This document shows, in pieces, positions 44,418 to 52,965 of a DNA stretch of 64,000 nt. Both the position numbers and the translations under genes were made by a program. This DNA comes from Fusobacterium sp. CAG:439 (GTDB lineage: Bacteria; Cyanobacteriota; Vampirovibrionia; Gastranaerophilales; Gastranaerophilaceae). Positions within the stretch are counted from its first letter, which is position 1, and the number at the start of each line of letters is the position of its first letter. The stretch covers positions 37,787 through 101,786 of the forward strand of contig FR900459.1 in NCBI GenBank assembly GCA_000438175.1. Reading direction: 5' to 3'. Below the pieces are notes generated by a model. It ran no database searches and was not told the DNA's origin. It was given only the letters and a program-made list of their open reading frames with translations.

Positions 44418-44642
44418 AAATAATCATCCTACCTCTACAAGAAGTTGAATATATTATTAATTGTACTCTATACATCATGAGGGGACAACTTTTTTATTTA
44501 TAACCTTTCCTCCGCTTTTAAATTTTCCCCGAAACCATGATGACGACATGATTTCAGCTGATTTTACATTTCTTCAAGTTTGGTTAATATTTTGTAATAT
44601 TGTCTCTTTTGGAGCATGCTTTCAGATATTTTAGGCATGCCC

Positions 44643-44659
44643 GTGATGTATATTATCAG
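44643..44659 (+). promoter_or_regulatory. third copy of the pilin-type palindrome
   Basis: GTGATGTATATTATCAG differs at one of 17 bases from the site at 32574-32590. It lies about 50 bases upstream of the -35 box of the TPR-glycosyltransferase gene, which suggests shared regulation with prepilins. Confidence 0.5.
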
Positions 44660-44707
44660 GATAGACCATATTTCGGCATATTTTATCCTTTAAATGCATG
44701 AGATTTT

Positions 44708-44737
44708 TTGATTTTTTTAAAGAAATACGTATATAAT
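44708..44737 (+). promoter_or_regulatory. promoter of leaderless TPR-glycosyltransferase mRNA
   Basis: TTGATT (44708-44713), an 18-bp spacer and TATAAT (44732-44737), then six bases to ATG 44744. No Shine-Dalgarno is present. Confidence 0.6.
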
Positions 44738-44743
44738 CATTTT

Positions 44744-46231
44744 ATGAACAATTTACTTGGAAAAGCATTCAAACTTCACAGCTGCGGGCAGCTGGAAGAA
44801 GCTGAAAAACTTTATAAAGAAATAATTGACACAACACCTGACAATTCACAGGCGCTAAATCTTCTGGGAATTATAAAATTATCACAAAACAATCTTGACG
44901 AGGCTGAAAAACTTATAAGCAAAGCAATTTCAATAAAAAAAGACGCATACTTTTACGAAAATCTTGCAAGAGTTTATGAAGCAAAAGCGGATTACAAAAC
45001 AGAAATTAAAGTTCTTGAAGAAGCCCTGTTAGATGCACAATGCGGTTTTGAAATCTATTTTCTGCTCGGGCTTGCCTATAAAAACAATATAGAGTATGAA
45101 AAGGCAGAACGGGCATACCTCAAAGCCGTTGAATTAAACCCGAAATCCGAAAAAGCCTGTTATAATTTGGCAAGTTTGTATCTGTTCCTGAATAACCCCA
45201 ATAAAGCAATTGAATATTTCAAAAAATGCCATGAAATAACACCGGATGATAAAGAAGTACTATATTTTTTATCTCTCGGCTACTTTAGGATTAAAGATTA
45301 CGAAACAGGAACAAAGTATTTTGAAAACAGACTCTGCAGGGGTACCGCAATTACGTCGCAGCAGGTAACGTATCCTAATTTATTGAAAAAAGCTCCTCTG
45401 TGGCAAGGTGAAGATATACGGGATAAAACATTATACACCTATTATGAAGCGGGATTTGGGGATATGATAATGTTTGCAAGGTATATACCCGAACTTCAAA
45501 AACGATGCAAAAAATTAATTATAAAACCTCAAAAGGAATTGTCACAGCTTTTCAGAGAAAATTTTAAAGATGTTGAAGTTATGGATCTGTTTTACGATGA
45601 GGATAAAGTTGATTTTGATGTCCACTTGCCGTTTTTAAGCGCACCTTATGTGTTAGGTCTTAAAAATAATGAAATATTTATGCGTCATGATAAATATTTG
45701 AAGGCACTGCCTGAAAAAATCCAATACTATAAAGAAAACTTTTTTGATAATGACAAGTTTAAGATTGCTATTAAGTGGCAGGGAAACACGTATTATGAAA
45801 CAGACAGGGTCATTAATGTCGAAGCTTTTGCACCTCTTTTTGACCTGCCGAATGTAAAAATATATTCCGCACAGACTTTCGAAGGCTCTGAAGAATTTGA
45901 AAAACTTAACTCCAAATATGATATAACTGACTTGAGTAAAAGCTTTAAAGACTTTTCATATACTGCTGGTGCACTTGAAAATGTTGATCTGGTAATCTGC
46001 AGTGACACATCTCTTGCCCACCTTGCAGGTGCTATGGGAAAACCCTGTATTGTTCTTCTGCCTTATAATTATAATTGGAGATGGCATATGGATTTATCTC
46101 ATTGCGACTGGTACGACAGTGTAAAACTTTTCAGACTCGGTAAAAATGAAAACTGGAACGATTTAATGATAAGAGTTGTAAATTCTTTAAATATAAATCA
46201 GCAAAAAAAATTTTGTTCTGATTTATATTAA
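44744..46231 (+). CDS. TPR protein with glycosyltransferase-like C-terminus
   Basis: The first 230 residues hold six or so TPR units (NNLLGKAFKLHSCGQLEEAEKLYKEII and similar). The C-terminal part (about 250-490) resembles the heptosyltransferase/OGT-type glycosyltransferase fold: YYEAGFGDMIMFARYIPELQ, FKIAIKWQGN, and VICSDTSLAHLAGAMGKPCIVLLP with the nucleotide-sugar-binding segment. It could glycosylate proteins such as pilins, but the target is unknown. ATG 44744 is six bases after a -10 box. It overlaps no neighbour, and the next gene starts two bases after the stop. Confidence 0.8.
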   Translation: MNNLLGKAFKLHSCGQLEEAEKLYKEIIDTTPDNSQALNLLGIIKLSQNNLDEAEKLISKAISIKKDAYFYENLARVYEAKADYKTEIKVLEEALLDAQCGFEIYFLLGLAYKNNIEYEKAERAYLKAVELNPKSEKACYNLASLYLFLNNPNKAIEYFKKCHEITPDDKEVLYFLSLGYFRIKDYETGTKYFENRLCRGTAITSQQVTYPNLLKKAPLWQGEDIRDKTLYTYYEAGFGDMIMFARYIPELQKRCKKLIIKPQKELSQLFRENFKDVEVMDLFYDEDKVDFDVHLPFLSAPYVLGLKNNEIFMRHDKYLKALPEKIQYYKENFFDNDKFKIAIKWQGNTYYETDRVINVEAFAPLFDLPNVKIYSAQTFEGSEEFEKLNSKYDITDLSKSFKDFSYTAGALENVDLVICSDTSLAHLAGAMGKPCIVLLPYNYNWRWHMDLSHCDWYDSVKLFRLGKNENWNDLMIRVVNSLNINQQKKFCSDLY

Positions 46232-46233
46232 AT

Positions 46234-47178
46234 ATGAACATAATTAAACCAGGAATATTGCCCCCCCCCCGAACAGCAGCTTTTTGCGGCAACAGCACGG
46301 AATTCAGAAAAAAATATACACAAAGGCTTGAAAATAATCAGCTCTCGGAAACAAATATTTCGAATTTAAAAGGTTTGACAAACGCTTTTTCTCAAGAAGG
46401 TCTGACTTATCAAGATGTTTTAAAGGCTGCCAAATCCAACCCTTTTATACTCTTTCATAAACCTGCAACAATGAAACATAACATAAGAGAAACAGCGCAA
46501 AGATTTAGCAAATACGGACTTACCGCTGAAAAATATCTTCATTGCGCATTAAATAACCCTGCACTGTTCTCTTCGTCACCCGATACAGTTCAAAAAAATA
46601 TAAACGAAACAGTAAAACTGTTTGAAAATTACGGGCTTACTACGGAAAGATATTTGCAAAATGCACAAACCTCACCGAATTTATTCACTTCTAAGCCTCA
46701 GACCATAAAGAAAAAAATTTATAAAATAGCTGATACATTAAACATTTCCACTTCAGATATCCTGGAAATGTTCATGAAACAGCCTTCTCAATTCAACTGC
46801 AGTGAAAAAGAAATTATAAAAAAATATGAAATTTTTAAATATATAGAAGAAAATAAGTTATTTGACACAAATCAGCCAAGACCGTCCGAAAGAGAATTCA
46901 GTCTTTCAATTTTAAGAAAAAAATTTACAAACTCAACAGACACAAGTTTTATGCAGCTATTAAGAAATAAGATTTCAAACAGATTAAAAAAAGGGAAAAA
47001 ATTACCGCACTTTAATCTTGAAACAAGCTTAAAAGATTACATAGCTGAAAATAAACGCTCAACTATTGAATTTACAATTACAGACGGCAAATATGCGAAG
47101 GATTTTATAAAATTTGTAAGAAATTTTTCAAAAGCTTCTGCCGGAAAAAATATTTTTAAAATAAGCATCATAAAATAA
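46234..47178 (+). CDS. mTERF-like helical repeat protein with in-frame C10 tract
   Basis: The 314 residues contain three or four 35-39-residue repeats (about 48-185): GLTYQDVLKAAKSNPFILFHKP, GLTAEKYLHCALNNPALFSSSP, GLTTERYLQNAQTSPNLFTSKP. The pattern GL(T)xxxYLxxAxxxPxLFxxxPxT resembles mitochondrial transcription-terminator repeats, which bind nucleic acid. The N-terminus MNIIKPGILPPPRTAAFCG is encoded across ten Cs (46261-46270), here in frame. No SD; it starts two bases after the glycosyltransferase stop. The function is unknown. Confidence 0.6.
   Translation: MNIIKPGILPPPRTAAFCGNSTEFRKKYTQRLENNQLSETNISNLKGLTNAFSQEGLTYQDVLKAAKSNPFILFHKPATMKHNIRETAQRFSKYGLTAEKYLHCALNNPALFSSSPDTVQKNINETVKLFENYGLTTERYLQNAQTSPNLFTSKPQTIKKKIYKIADTLNISTSDILEMFMKQPSQFNCSEKEIIKKYEIFKYIEENKLFDTNQPRPSEREFSLSILRKKFTNSTDTSFMQLLRNKISNRLKKGKKLPHFNLETSLKDYIAENKRSTIEFTITDGKYAKDFIKFVRNFSKASAGKNIFKISIIK
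46261..46270. repeat. C10 homopolymer, tract 6
   Basis: Ten Cs encoding three prolines in the N-terminus of the mTERF-like gene. This is the only one of seven tracts whose length keeps the gene in frame. Confidence 0.95.
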
Positions 47179-48051
47179 TTATGCTTTTTGGAATATCATT
47201 ACATATTCATGTTTAAATATGAAGAAACCGCCTGCAAGAGCTCTGTAACGCCATAAATTTGCGGTTTTGCCTTTTGCGCGTTCATTTCCCTGAATATCTT
47301 TAACGATAATTCCTTTGAGCTTAAATCCGAGATTCATCATTTTTGCCATGCACTCAAATCCCAGAGGCTGAACTTCTGAATTTTTATAGCTGTCGCCGAT
47401 GATTAGTGCTGCAAAACGGCCTTTTTCAAGCATATCGTAACCGTTTTTGGCAACTTTTGCAAACAATTCATAAAATTCTTCGGTTGTATCACAGTTAGAT
47501 AAATCTTCTTTCTTATCAGAAAACTTGATAATGTCGTCATAAGGCGGATGAAGAATTAAGAACTGTGCTTTTTCTTCACGCATAATATCAAGACTTGCCT
47601 GAACTTTTTCTTTAGCTTCTTCAGATGCGGAATCGGCACAGATAATACGAACATCCGTTACAAGCTGTTTAGGAGTAAATTTTTCCGAAACTTTTTCGGC
47701 AAGCTCGTCTTTAAGCTCAACACCGATGCAGCGTCTGCCCATGTTAACGGCTTCTATGCCCGAAGTTCCCGAGCCGAAAAACAAATCAAGCACAACATCA
47801 TTTTTCTTTGTAAATCTTTCGTAAAGCTGCTGTGCAATCTGCGGAATATAATTCCCATGGTATTCGTTTGAGTGTCCGCCTTCTTTTAAGCGTGTCGGGA
47901 ATTCCCACAAAGTATCTGTTTTTACATGATCATAGGCTTTCCAGTTATTTAAATCTATGTCACTGTATTTTGTGGTTTTGACAGGTTTTACCACCTGCAA
48001 ATCTGCTTTTTTAGAAGGTTTTAATTTTGTGTTAATTCTCGCTCTTGCCAA
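47179..48051 (-). CDS. orphan DNA adenine/cytosine-N4 methyltransferase with HPPY motif
   Basis: SAM-dependent amino-methyltransferase. VVLDLFFGSGTSGIEA (about 87-102) is the SAM-binding motif I, followed by CIGVELKDELAEKV. FLILHPPYDD (about 155-164) is motif IV with His in place of the usual Asp/Ser/Asn. C-terminal LALIIGDSY-like AALIIGDSYKN is motif VI/VIII. 290 residues. No restriction enzyme is adjacent, so it is probably a solitary methylase or an RNA-acting relative. Its stop abuts the convergent mTERF-like gene stop. Confidence 0.78.
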   Translation of the reverse strand: MARARINTKLKPSKKADLQVVKPVKTTKYSDIDLNNWKAYDHVKTDTLWEFPTRLKEGGHSNEYHGNYIPQIAQQLYERFTKKNDVVLDLFFGSGTSGIEAVNMGRRCIGVELKDELAEKVSEKFTPKQLVTDVRIICADSASEEAKEKVQASLDIMREEKAQFLILHPPYDDIIKFSDKKEDLSNCDTTEEFYELFAKVAKNGYDMLEKGRFAALIIGDSYKNSEVQPLGFECMAKMMNLGFKLKGIIVKDIQGNERAKGKTANLWRYRALAGGFFIFKHEYVMIFQKA

Positions 48052-48171
48052 GTCTTTTTCTCCCTATAAAAAATTTCTCTTTATAGCATCTTATAGAAAT
48101 GTTTCAAATTTGTAATCAAACATTTAGATGAATTTGTGTTTGTTGTAGATTGAAAAACAGATGGAGGTATG

Positions 48172-49194
48172 ATGTTCGAGGGAGCATTTACACTAAGTGA
48201 TTTTTACAGAATAGCAGGCTTTTTGCTTTCAATGTATGCCTGCGTTTCAAACGATATTATCCAAACTCTCGGAACTTTTTTAAGCGCTAATAAAAAAACT
48301 CCTTTTTATTATTTATGGGCGTTTTCGGTTGCGGTTCTGGTTTTGACAATAGGTATAGGCTGGATAGTTAATGACGGAGATATGTCTTTCGGGCTTTTAA
48401 CAAGAATTCCCGTTACGGAGCACTATACGTTTATTTATCTTCTGCCGCCTATTATACTTATTCTTTTGACGCGCTGGGGAATTCCCGTTGCTACAACATT
48501 CCTTGTTTTAAGCGTATTTTCGGTAAGCGATGTTTCAGTAATCTGGATGATGCTTACAAAATCGGTTCTAGGGTATATAATTGCATTTATCGCTGCTATT
48601 ATTATTTATAATATCATCGGACGCCCTGTTGAAAGGTATTTTTACTACACACAGAAACGTTCGGGTGATGCCAAAATTTCAAAATGGTGGATGGCGGCAA
48701 AATGGTGTTCTACGGCATTTATCTGGTCGCAATGGCTTATGCAGGATTCTGCAAAACTGTTTATTTACCTTCCCCGAAAAGCTTCTGTTTGGGAATTGTT
48801 GTTTGTTCTTCTGTGCTTTACAATATTCCTCGGAGTTCTTACGTATAAACGCGGCGGGGATATTCAAAAAATCGTAAAAATGAAAACCAATGTTCAAGAT
48901 CCGCGTTCTGCAACAATTATTGACATTATATACGCTTTCTTATTAATGTATTTTATAAACCTTAATAACGTTCCAATGTCAACTACGTGGGTATTTATCG
49001 GACTTCTTGCCGGACGTGAAATTGCTTTGTATCAAAGACTGCGATTTGAATCCCCGAAAAAAATGTACAAACATATTGTAAAAGATTTATATAAAGTTAC
49101 ATTGGGATTAATCGTGTCAATCGTTGTTGTGGTAATGCTTACACAGTTTGATTATGTTAAACATTTCTTTTTCTCTCATTTTATAGGAGGCTGA
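48172..49194 (+). CDS. PiT-like polytopic membrane transporter
   Basis: About nine transmembrane helices over 340 residues. CVSNDIIQTLGTFLSA near residue 25-40 and NNVPMSTTWVFIGLLAGRE near 260-278 resemble the duplicated signature of the inorganic phosphate transporter family (GANDVANA-like and TTH motifs), in inverted halves. The substrate is therefore inferred as phosphate or another anion. I chose the second of two adjacent ATGs, spaced better from GGAGG. It is translationally coupled to mutL, whose ATG starts two bases after the stop. Confidence 0.7.
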   Translation: MFEGAFTLSDFYRIAGFLLSMYACVSNDIIQTLGTFLSANKKTPFYYLWAFSVAVLVLTIGIGWIVNDGDMSFGLLTRIPVTEHYTFIYLLPPIILILLTRWGIPVATTFLVLSVFSVSDVSVIWMMLTKSVLGYIIAFIAAIIIYNIIGRPVERYFYYTQKRSGDAKISKWWMAAKWCSTAFIWSQWLMQDSAKLFIYLPRKASVWELLFVLLCFTIFLGVLTYKRGGDIQKIVKMKTNVQDPRSATIIDIIYAFLLMYFINLNNVPMSTTWVFIGLLAGREIALYQRLRFESPKKMYKHIVKDLYKVTLGLIVSIVVVVMLTQFDYVKHFFFSHFIGG

Positions 49195-49195
49195 T

Positions 49196-50971
49196 ATGGC
49201 TAGAATTCAACAGTTATCAAAACATTTAATAAACCAGATTGCGGCGGGAGAAGTTATTGAACGCCCCGCATCCGTAGTTAAAGAACTTGTCGAAAACTCG
49301 GTTGACGCAGGAGCTACAAAAATAAGCGTTGAAATTAATAATGACTGCCGCGATATAAGAGTTGCCGATAACGGATGCGGAATTCATCCCGATGATATTT
49401 TGCTTGCGTTTTCAAAACACGCAACCAGCAAAATAGCGACTGATGAAGATTTGTTTGACATTCACACGCTAGGTTTCAGAGGTGAAGCTTTATCAAGTAT
49501 TATTTCAATTTCAAAGCTGACCTGTACTACAAGAACTGCCGAATTTGAAACAGGAACAAAAGTTAAATGTGAAAATTCAGAAGTTAAGCAGGTTGAAACA
49601 GGCTGTGCTATAGGAACAATTATGGATATAAGGGATTTATTTTACAATATTCCCGCACGTCTGAAATTTCTTAAAAATCCTAATACAGAATTTTCATATA
49701 TTCAAGAACTTGTGCAGTCAATAGCACTTGCACATCCGGAATGCTCTTTTGAATTGAAAAAGAACGGTAAAACAGTACTTAGTACATCAGGACAAAATAA
49801 TCTTCTGCAAACAGTAAAAGAAGTTTATTCTTCAGATGTAATATCAAATCTCAAAGAGGTTTTGAAAACGGATAACCTTGCAGGGCTTAAAATAAGCGGT
49901 TACGTAAGTACACCGAATTACACACGTTCAAGCAAAAAAAGTTATCATATATACATAAATTCAAGAACTGTTAAATGCCCGATTTTCCAAAAAGCAATAG
50001 ATACTGCATACAAAAGCCTTATTGCAAACGGTAAATACCCGTTTGCCGTACTGAATTTGGAAATTCCTCCCTCTGATGTTGATGTTAACGTACACCCGAC
50101 AAAAAAAGAAGTTCGCTATAAAAATACAAATCAAATATTTAATTTTATTTATACTTCAATTCAGGCGGGTCTTGCAAATTATGTAGAAAGGCAAACTCCG
50201 CAATATGAGGCTCCGGTACAAACTGTACAGGATAATGTTATTGACTTTGTACAGCCGAAAATGGAAAGTTCGGGAGAAGTTTTCTTTGATAAACAGGATG
50301 ATACTGTCTACGTTTCGGATAAAGTTATGGAGCTTGAAGAAACGAAATTTGAACAGCCTAAACAGGAAGATACAGAACAGAGGCAATTTTTTGTTCCTGT
50401 CGAAAAATCCCCTGAACCGGAAGAAAATATTGTAGGTCAGTATAAAAACACTTATATTCTGATAGAAAAAGAAGACGGGCTTGAAATCGTTGATCAGCAT
50501 ATTGCGGAAGAACGCTATATTTACGAAAAGCTTATGGCTGAAAAAAATATTGTGTCACAAATGCTTTTTGTGTCTGATGTTGTACCAGTATCAAGTACGG
50601 AAGCAGAACTTATAAAAGAAAATATAGATAAATTTGAAAAATTCGGCTACGGAATAGAGTTTTTGAAGGATAACGAGCTTATTTTCAGAAAAGTTCCTCA
50701 AATGATTGCAAAAGTCAATCCTAAAGAAATCTTAGCAGATATCTTAGAAAATATTGAAGGAAACATTGACAGGCTTGAAGAAAAGATTTTAATAACAACA
50801 TCTTGTAAAGCATCAGTTAAAGCCGGAACAAAACTTTCTACCTGGCAAATGCAGGAGATTATAAAAAAATGGCGTACGACAAAAATGCCGTACACCTGTC
50901 CTCACGGACGCCCGATTGTAAAATTCTTTCCGCATAAAGAAATTGCAAGCTTTTTCCAAAGAAATGCTTAA
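49196..50971 (+). CDS. mutL: DNA mismatch repair protein MutL
   Basis: ATPase coordinating mismatch repair. The 591 residues have the GHKL domain: IAAGEVIERPASVVKELVENSVDAGA (about 14-39), DNGCGI, and LGFRGEALSSI. After a linker, the C-terminus has DQHIAEERYIYE (endonuclease-type metal-binding motif) and CPHGRPIVKF, so it is probably a nicking MutL as in bacteria lacking MutH. mutS is not nearby. AGGAGG of the preceding gene tail acts as SD. MutL status matters for the stability of the poly-C tracts in this genome. Confidence 0.96.
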   Translation: MARIQQLSKHLINQIAAGEVIERPASVVKELVENSVDAGATKISVEINNDCRDIRVADNGCGIHPDDILLAFSKHATSKIATDEDLFDIHTLGFRGEALSSIISISKLTCTTRTAEFETGTKVKCENSEVKQVETGCAIGTIMDIRDLFYNIPARLKFLKNPNTEFSYIQELVQSIALAHPECSFELKKNGKTVLSTSGQNNLLQTVKEVYSSDVISNLKEVLKTDNLAGLKISGYVSTPNYTRSSKKSYHIYINSRTVKCPIFQKAIDTAYKSLIANGKYPFAVLNLEIPPSDVDVNVHPTKKEVRYKNTNQIFNFIYTSIQAGLANYVERQTPQYEAPVQTVQDNVIDFVQPKMESSGEVFFDKQDDTVYVSDKVMELEETKFEQPKQEDTEQRQFFVPVEKSPEPEENIVGQYKNTYILIEKEDGLEIVDQHIAEERYIYEKLMAEKNIVSQMLFVSDVVPVSSTEAELIKENIDKFEKFGYGIEFLKDNELIFRKVPQMIAKVNPKEILADILENIEGNIDRLEEKILITTSCKASVKAGTKLSTWQMQEIIKKWRTTKMPYTCPHGRPIVKFFPHKEIASFFQRNA

Positions 50972-51767
50972 AATTTTGTATATTCAAGTTTATCAATACC
51001 GGTAATTATATTTTTAAAGCTCTCGCTGCCTTCCGGAGCCCAATTAGAATGAATCACTTTGTTTGTTTGTATTTTCAGAACGTAGGCATCTCTGCCAAAC
51101 TGGTTAGGAAGCTTTGTTCCGTTAACATCAAAATACAAAGTTGCACAGTCTGTATGTGTAACAGTATCTGGGATATTATTACCATTTTCATCTTTAATAC
51201 ACTCACCTGCCGAATTCTGCTTACAATCGGCTGCTGTTCTAATACACGCGGAATTTTGCTTAATGCCAATTATTGTATTGTCGGGTAATATAAGTTTCGG
51301 ATAATAAAAATTATACAGCCCATTTTTAGAAGCAAATTTAAGACTGTAGAAAAAACGGTCACAGCCATCTGTATTTCTATTTGGACAAACTTTGGCTCCG
51401 TTAAAATATTTTGCAAAATTTTTTGTAACTTCTTCACTGCTTTTGGATGTATCAAACAATGAAGTGTTAAAACCAACTTCTCCATTTTCTATCTGAGCAA
51501 GTAAAATTGCATTCTGAATTATAGAATATGCTTTTTTAGTTCTCGTAATCAATTCTTTTTCTTTGTAGTTGTTTATCAAAGAAGGCAGGGTCATTGCGGC
51601 AACGACACCGATGATACCCAGAGTTATCAAAACCTCAGCTAATGTAAATGCAGGAGCAGAAGCTGCTAAACTGCCCCCCCCCCGGCTGATCCACAGGCAG
51701 ACACTTCAACACAAGCTTTATGAAACTTATTAAATTTATGTGCCTGTTTTGCGTTTAATCTTTTCAT
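50968..51767 (-). CDS. type IV prepilin-like protein, start out of frame at G10 tract
   Basis: AAAGGAGC lies before ATG 51767. The leader MKRLNAKQAHKFNKFHKA continues to ACGSAG, then G10 (51674-51683), and stops at TAG as written. One extra G gives GGGGSLAASAPA then FTLAEVLITLGIIGVVAAM (800 nt plus 1 is divisible by 3). A TTG at 51630 lies inside the conserved helix and cannot be the true start. The body is Cys-rich with FDVNGTKLPNQFGRDAYVL. Its stop overlaps the convergent mutL stop. The promoter overlaps an inverted repeat at 51795-51823. Confidence 0.78.
51674..51683. repeat. C10/G10 homopolymer, tract 7
   Basis: Ten Gs on the coding strand in the prepilin leader at 51767, followed by CAGTTTAGCAGCTTCTGCT, which is related to the sequence after tracts 3-5. 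Confidence 0.95.
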
Positions 51768-51794
51768 AATTGCTCCTTTCATTATAGTAAAAAA

Positions 51795-51823
51795 TAGTTT
51801 GCTATCTTAATTATAACAAACTA
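51795..51823 (-). promoter_or_regulatory. inverted repeat over the prepilin -10 box
   Basis: TAGTTTG and CAAACTA are perfect 7-bp arms around 15 bases that include TATAAT. With TTGCAA 17 bp upstream on the minus strand, this places a likely operator on the promoter of the prepilin at 51767. Confidence 0.5.
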
Positions 51824-51849
51824 CTTTTACATTTGCAATATTCGCTACT

Positions 51850-52899
51850 TTATTGAACGTTTACTGATAAACAAGTTTTTTCATAATGAAGTCTGTTGTT
51901 AAACCGGTTAATTCTACCCATAACTTCTTTAAACATCGGGATAGGTAAGCTTTGTTTACCGTCAGAAAGTGCATTTTCAGGATCATGGTGAACTTCCATC
52001 ATTATACCGTCAGCCCCGACAACAAGTCCTGCTTTTGCCATAGGCTCGATTAAATATCTCTGTCCTGTACCATGGCTCGGGTCAACAATGATTGGTAAAT
52101 GAGAATATTTTTTTATAACAGGAATAGATGCTATATCCATCACGTTACGCGTGAAGGCACTGTCAAAACTTCTTATACCGCGTTCACAAAGTATTACGTT
52201 AGGATTGCCGTTATACATAATATGTTCCGCAGCAAGAAGAAATTCTCTTATTGTGCTTGCTAAGCCGCGTTTCAAAATTACAGGCTTTCTGCATCTTCCG
52301 ACAGCATGAAGTAATTTGAAGTTTTGCACATTTCTTGCCCCGATTTGTAAAACATCTATGTATTCACACATCATATCCAAGTCTGATGCATCCATAACTT
52401 CAGAAACTGTCAATAATCCTGTTTCCTCACTCGCTCTTTTTAAATATTTCAGAGCTTTTTCTCCGTAACCCTGAAAATCATAAGGAGAAGTTCTAGGTTT
52501 AAAAGCCCCGCCTCTTAAAAATTCACATCCCATTTCTTTAGCAGCAAGTGCAACTTTTATAAGCCCGTCATAGTCTTCTTCAACGGAGCACGGACCGACC
52601 ATTGAAACAGGTTTATTATTACCGCCTATCTTTACACCGTTTGCAAATTCTATTACCGTATCTTCCGGTTTTCTGTCACGTGAAGCAAGTCTGAAAGGTT
52701 CTCTGATTATTTTAACTTCCTTAACGCCCTCGAAAGCAGCAATTCTGCCCGGAGTAACCGTAGTTTTGTCACCGATTGCGTCAATAACTGTATGAACCTG
52801 ACCTTGGTTAAATCTTATATCAAATCCGTTATCTTTAAGAAAATCAATTACTCTTTGAACCTGAACTTTGGTAGCGTTACGCTCCATAATTATAATCAT
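51850..52899 (-). CDS. aroF: 3-deoxy-7-phosphoheptulonate synthase (DAHP synthase, type I-beta)
   Basis: First step of the shikimate pathway, joining PEP and erythrose 4-phosphate. The 349 residues have an N-terminal ferredoxin-like regulatory domain (about 1-85), then the barrel with VGPCSVE, LRGGAFKPRTSPYDFQG, LQIGARNVQNF, LKRGLAST and IVDPSHGTG. GGAG precedes the ATG. It is monocistronic, and no other aromatic genes are near. Confidence 0.95.
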   Translation of the reverse strand: MIIIMERNATKVQVQRVIDFLKDNGFDIRFNQGQVHTVIDAIGDKTTVTPGRIAAFEGVKEVKIIREPFRLASRDRKPEDTVIEFANGVKIGGNNKPVSMVGPCSVEEDYDGLIKVALAAKEMGCEFLRGGAFKPRTSPYDFQGYGEKALKYLKRASEETGLLTVSEVMDASDLDMMCEYIDVLQIGARNVQNFKLLHAVGRCRKPVILKRGLASTIREFLLAAEHIMYNGNPNVILCERGIRSFDSAFTRNVMDIASIPVIKKYSHLPIIVDPSHGTGQRYLIEPMAKAGLVVGADGIMMEVHHDPENALSDGKQSLPIPMFKEVMGRINRFNNRLHYEKTCLSVNVQ

Positions 52900-52965
52900 A
52901 GTTTTCTCCTGTAATTAGTGTTATCGGTAAAAATAAGTGTATCATGAACAATTTTTATACACAAA

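Larger units (their letters stand above)
44418..44743 (+). other. 326-bp intergenic region with palindrome and leaderless promoter
   Basis: No gene seen. It contains GCATGC...GCATGC (44615-44641), the palindrome GTGATGTATATTATCAG (44643-44659) almost identical to the prepilin operator at 32574, and a TTGATT-18-TATAAT promoter (44708-44737) ending six bases before ATG 44744. The left part, next to yggS, has no clear signal beyond AT-rich sequence. Confidence 0.55.

Noticed and set aside
50968..51630. Prepilin starting at TTG 51630
   Set aside because: It begins within FTLAEVLITLG, losing the signal and conserved Glu. The real 5' end lies across the G10 tract.
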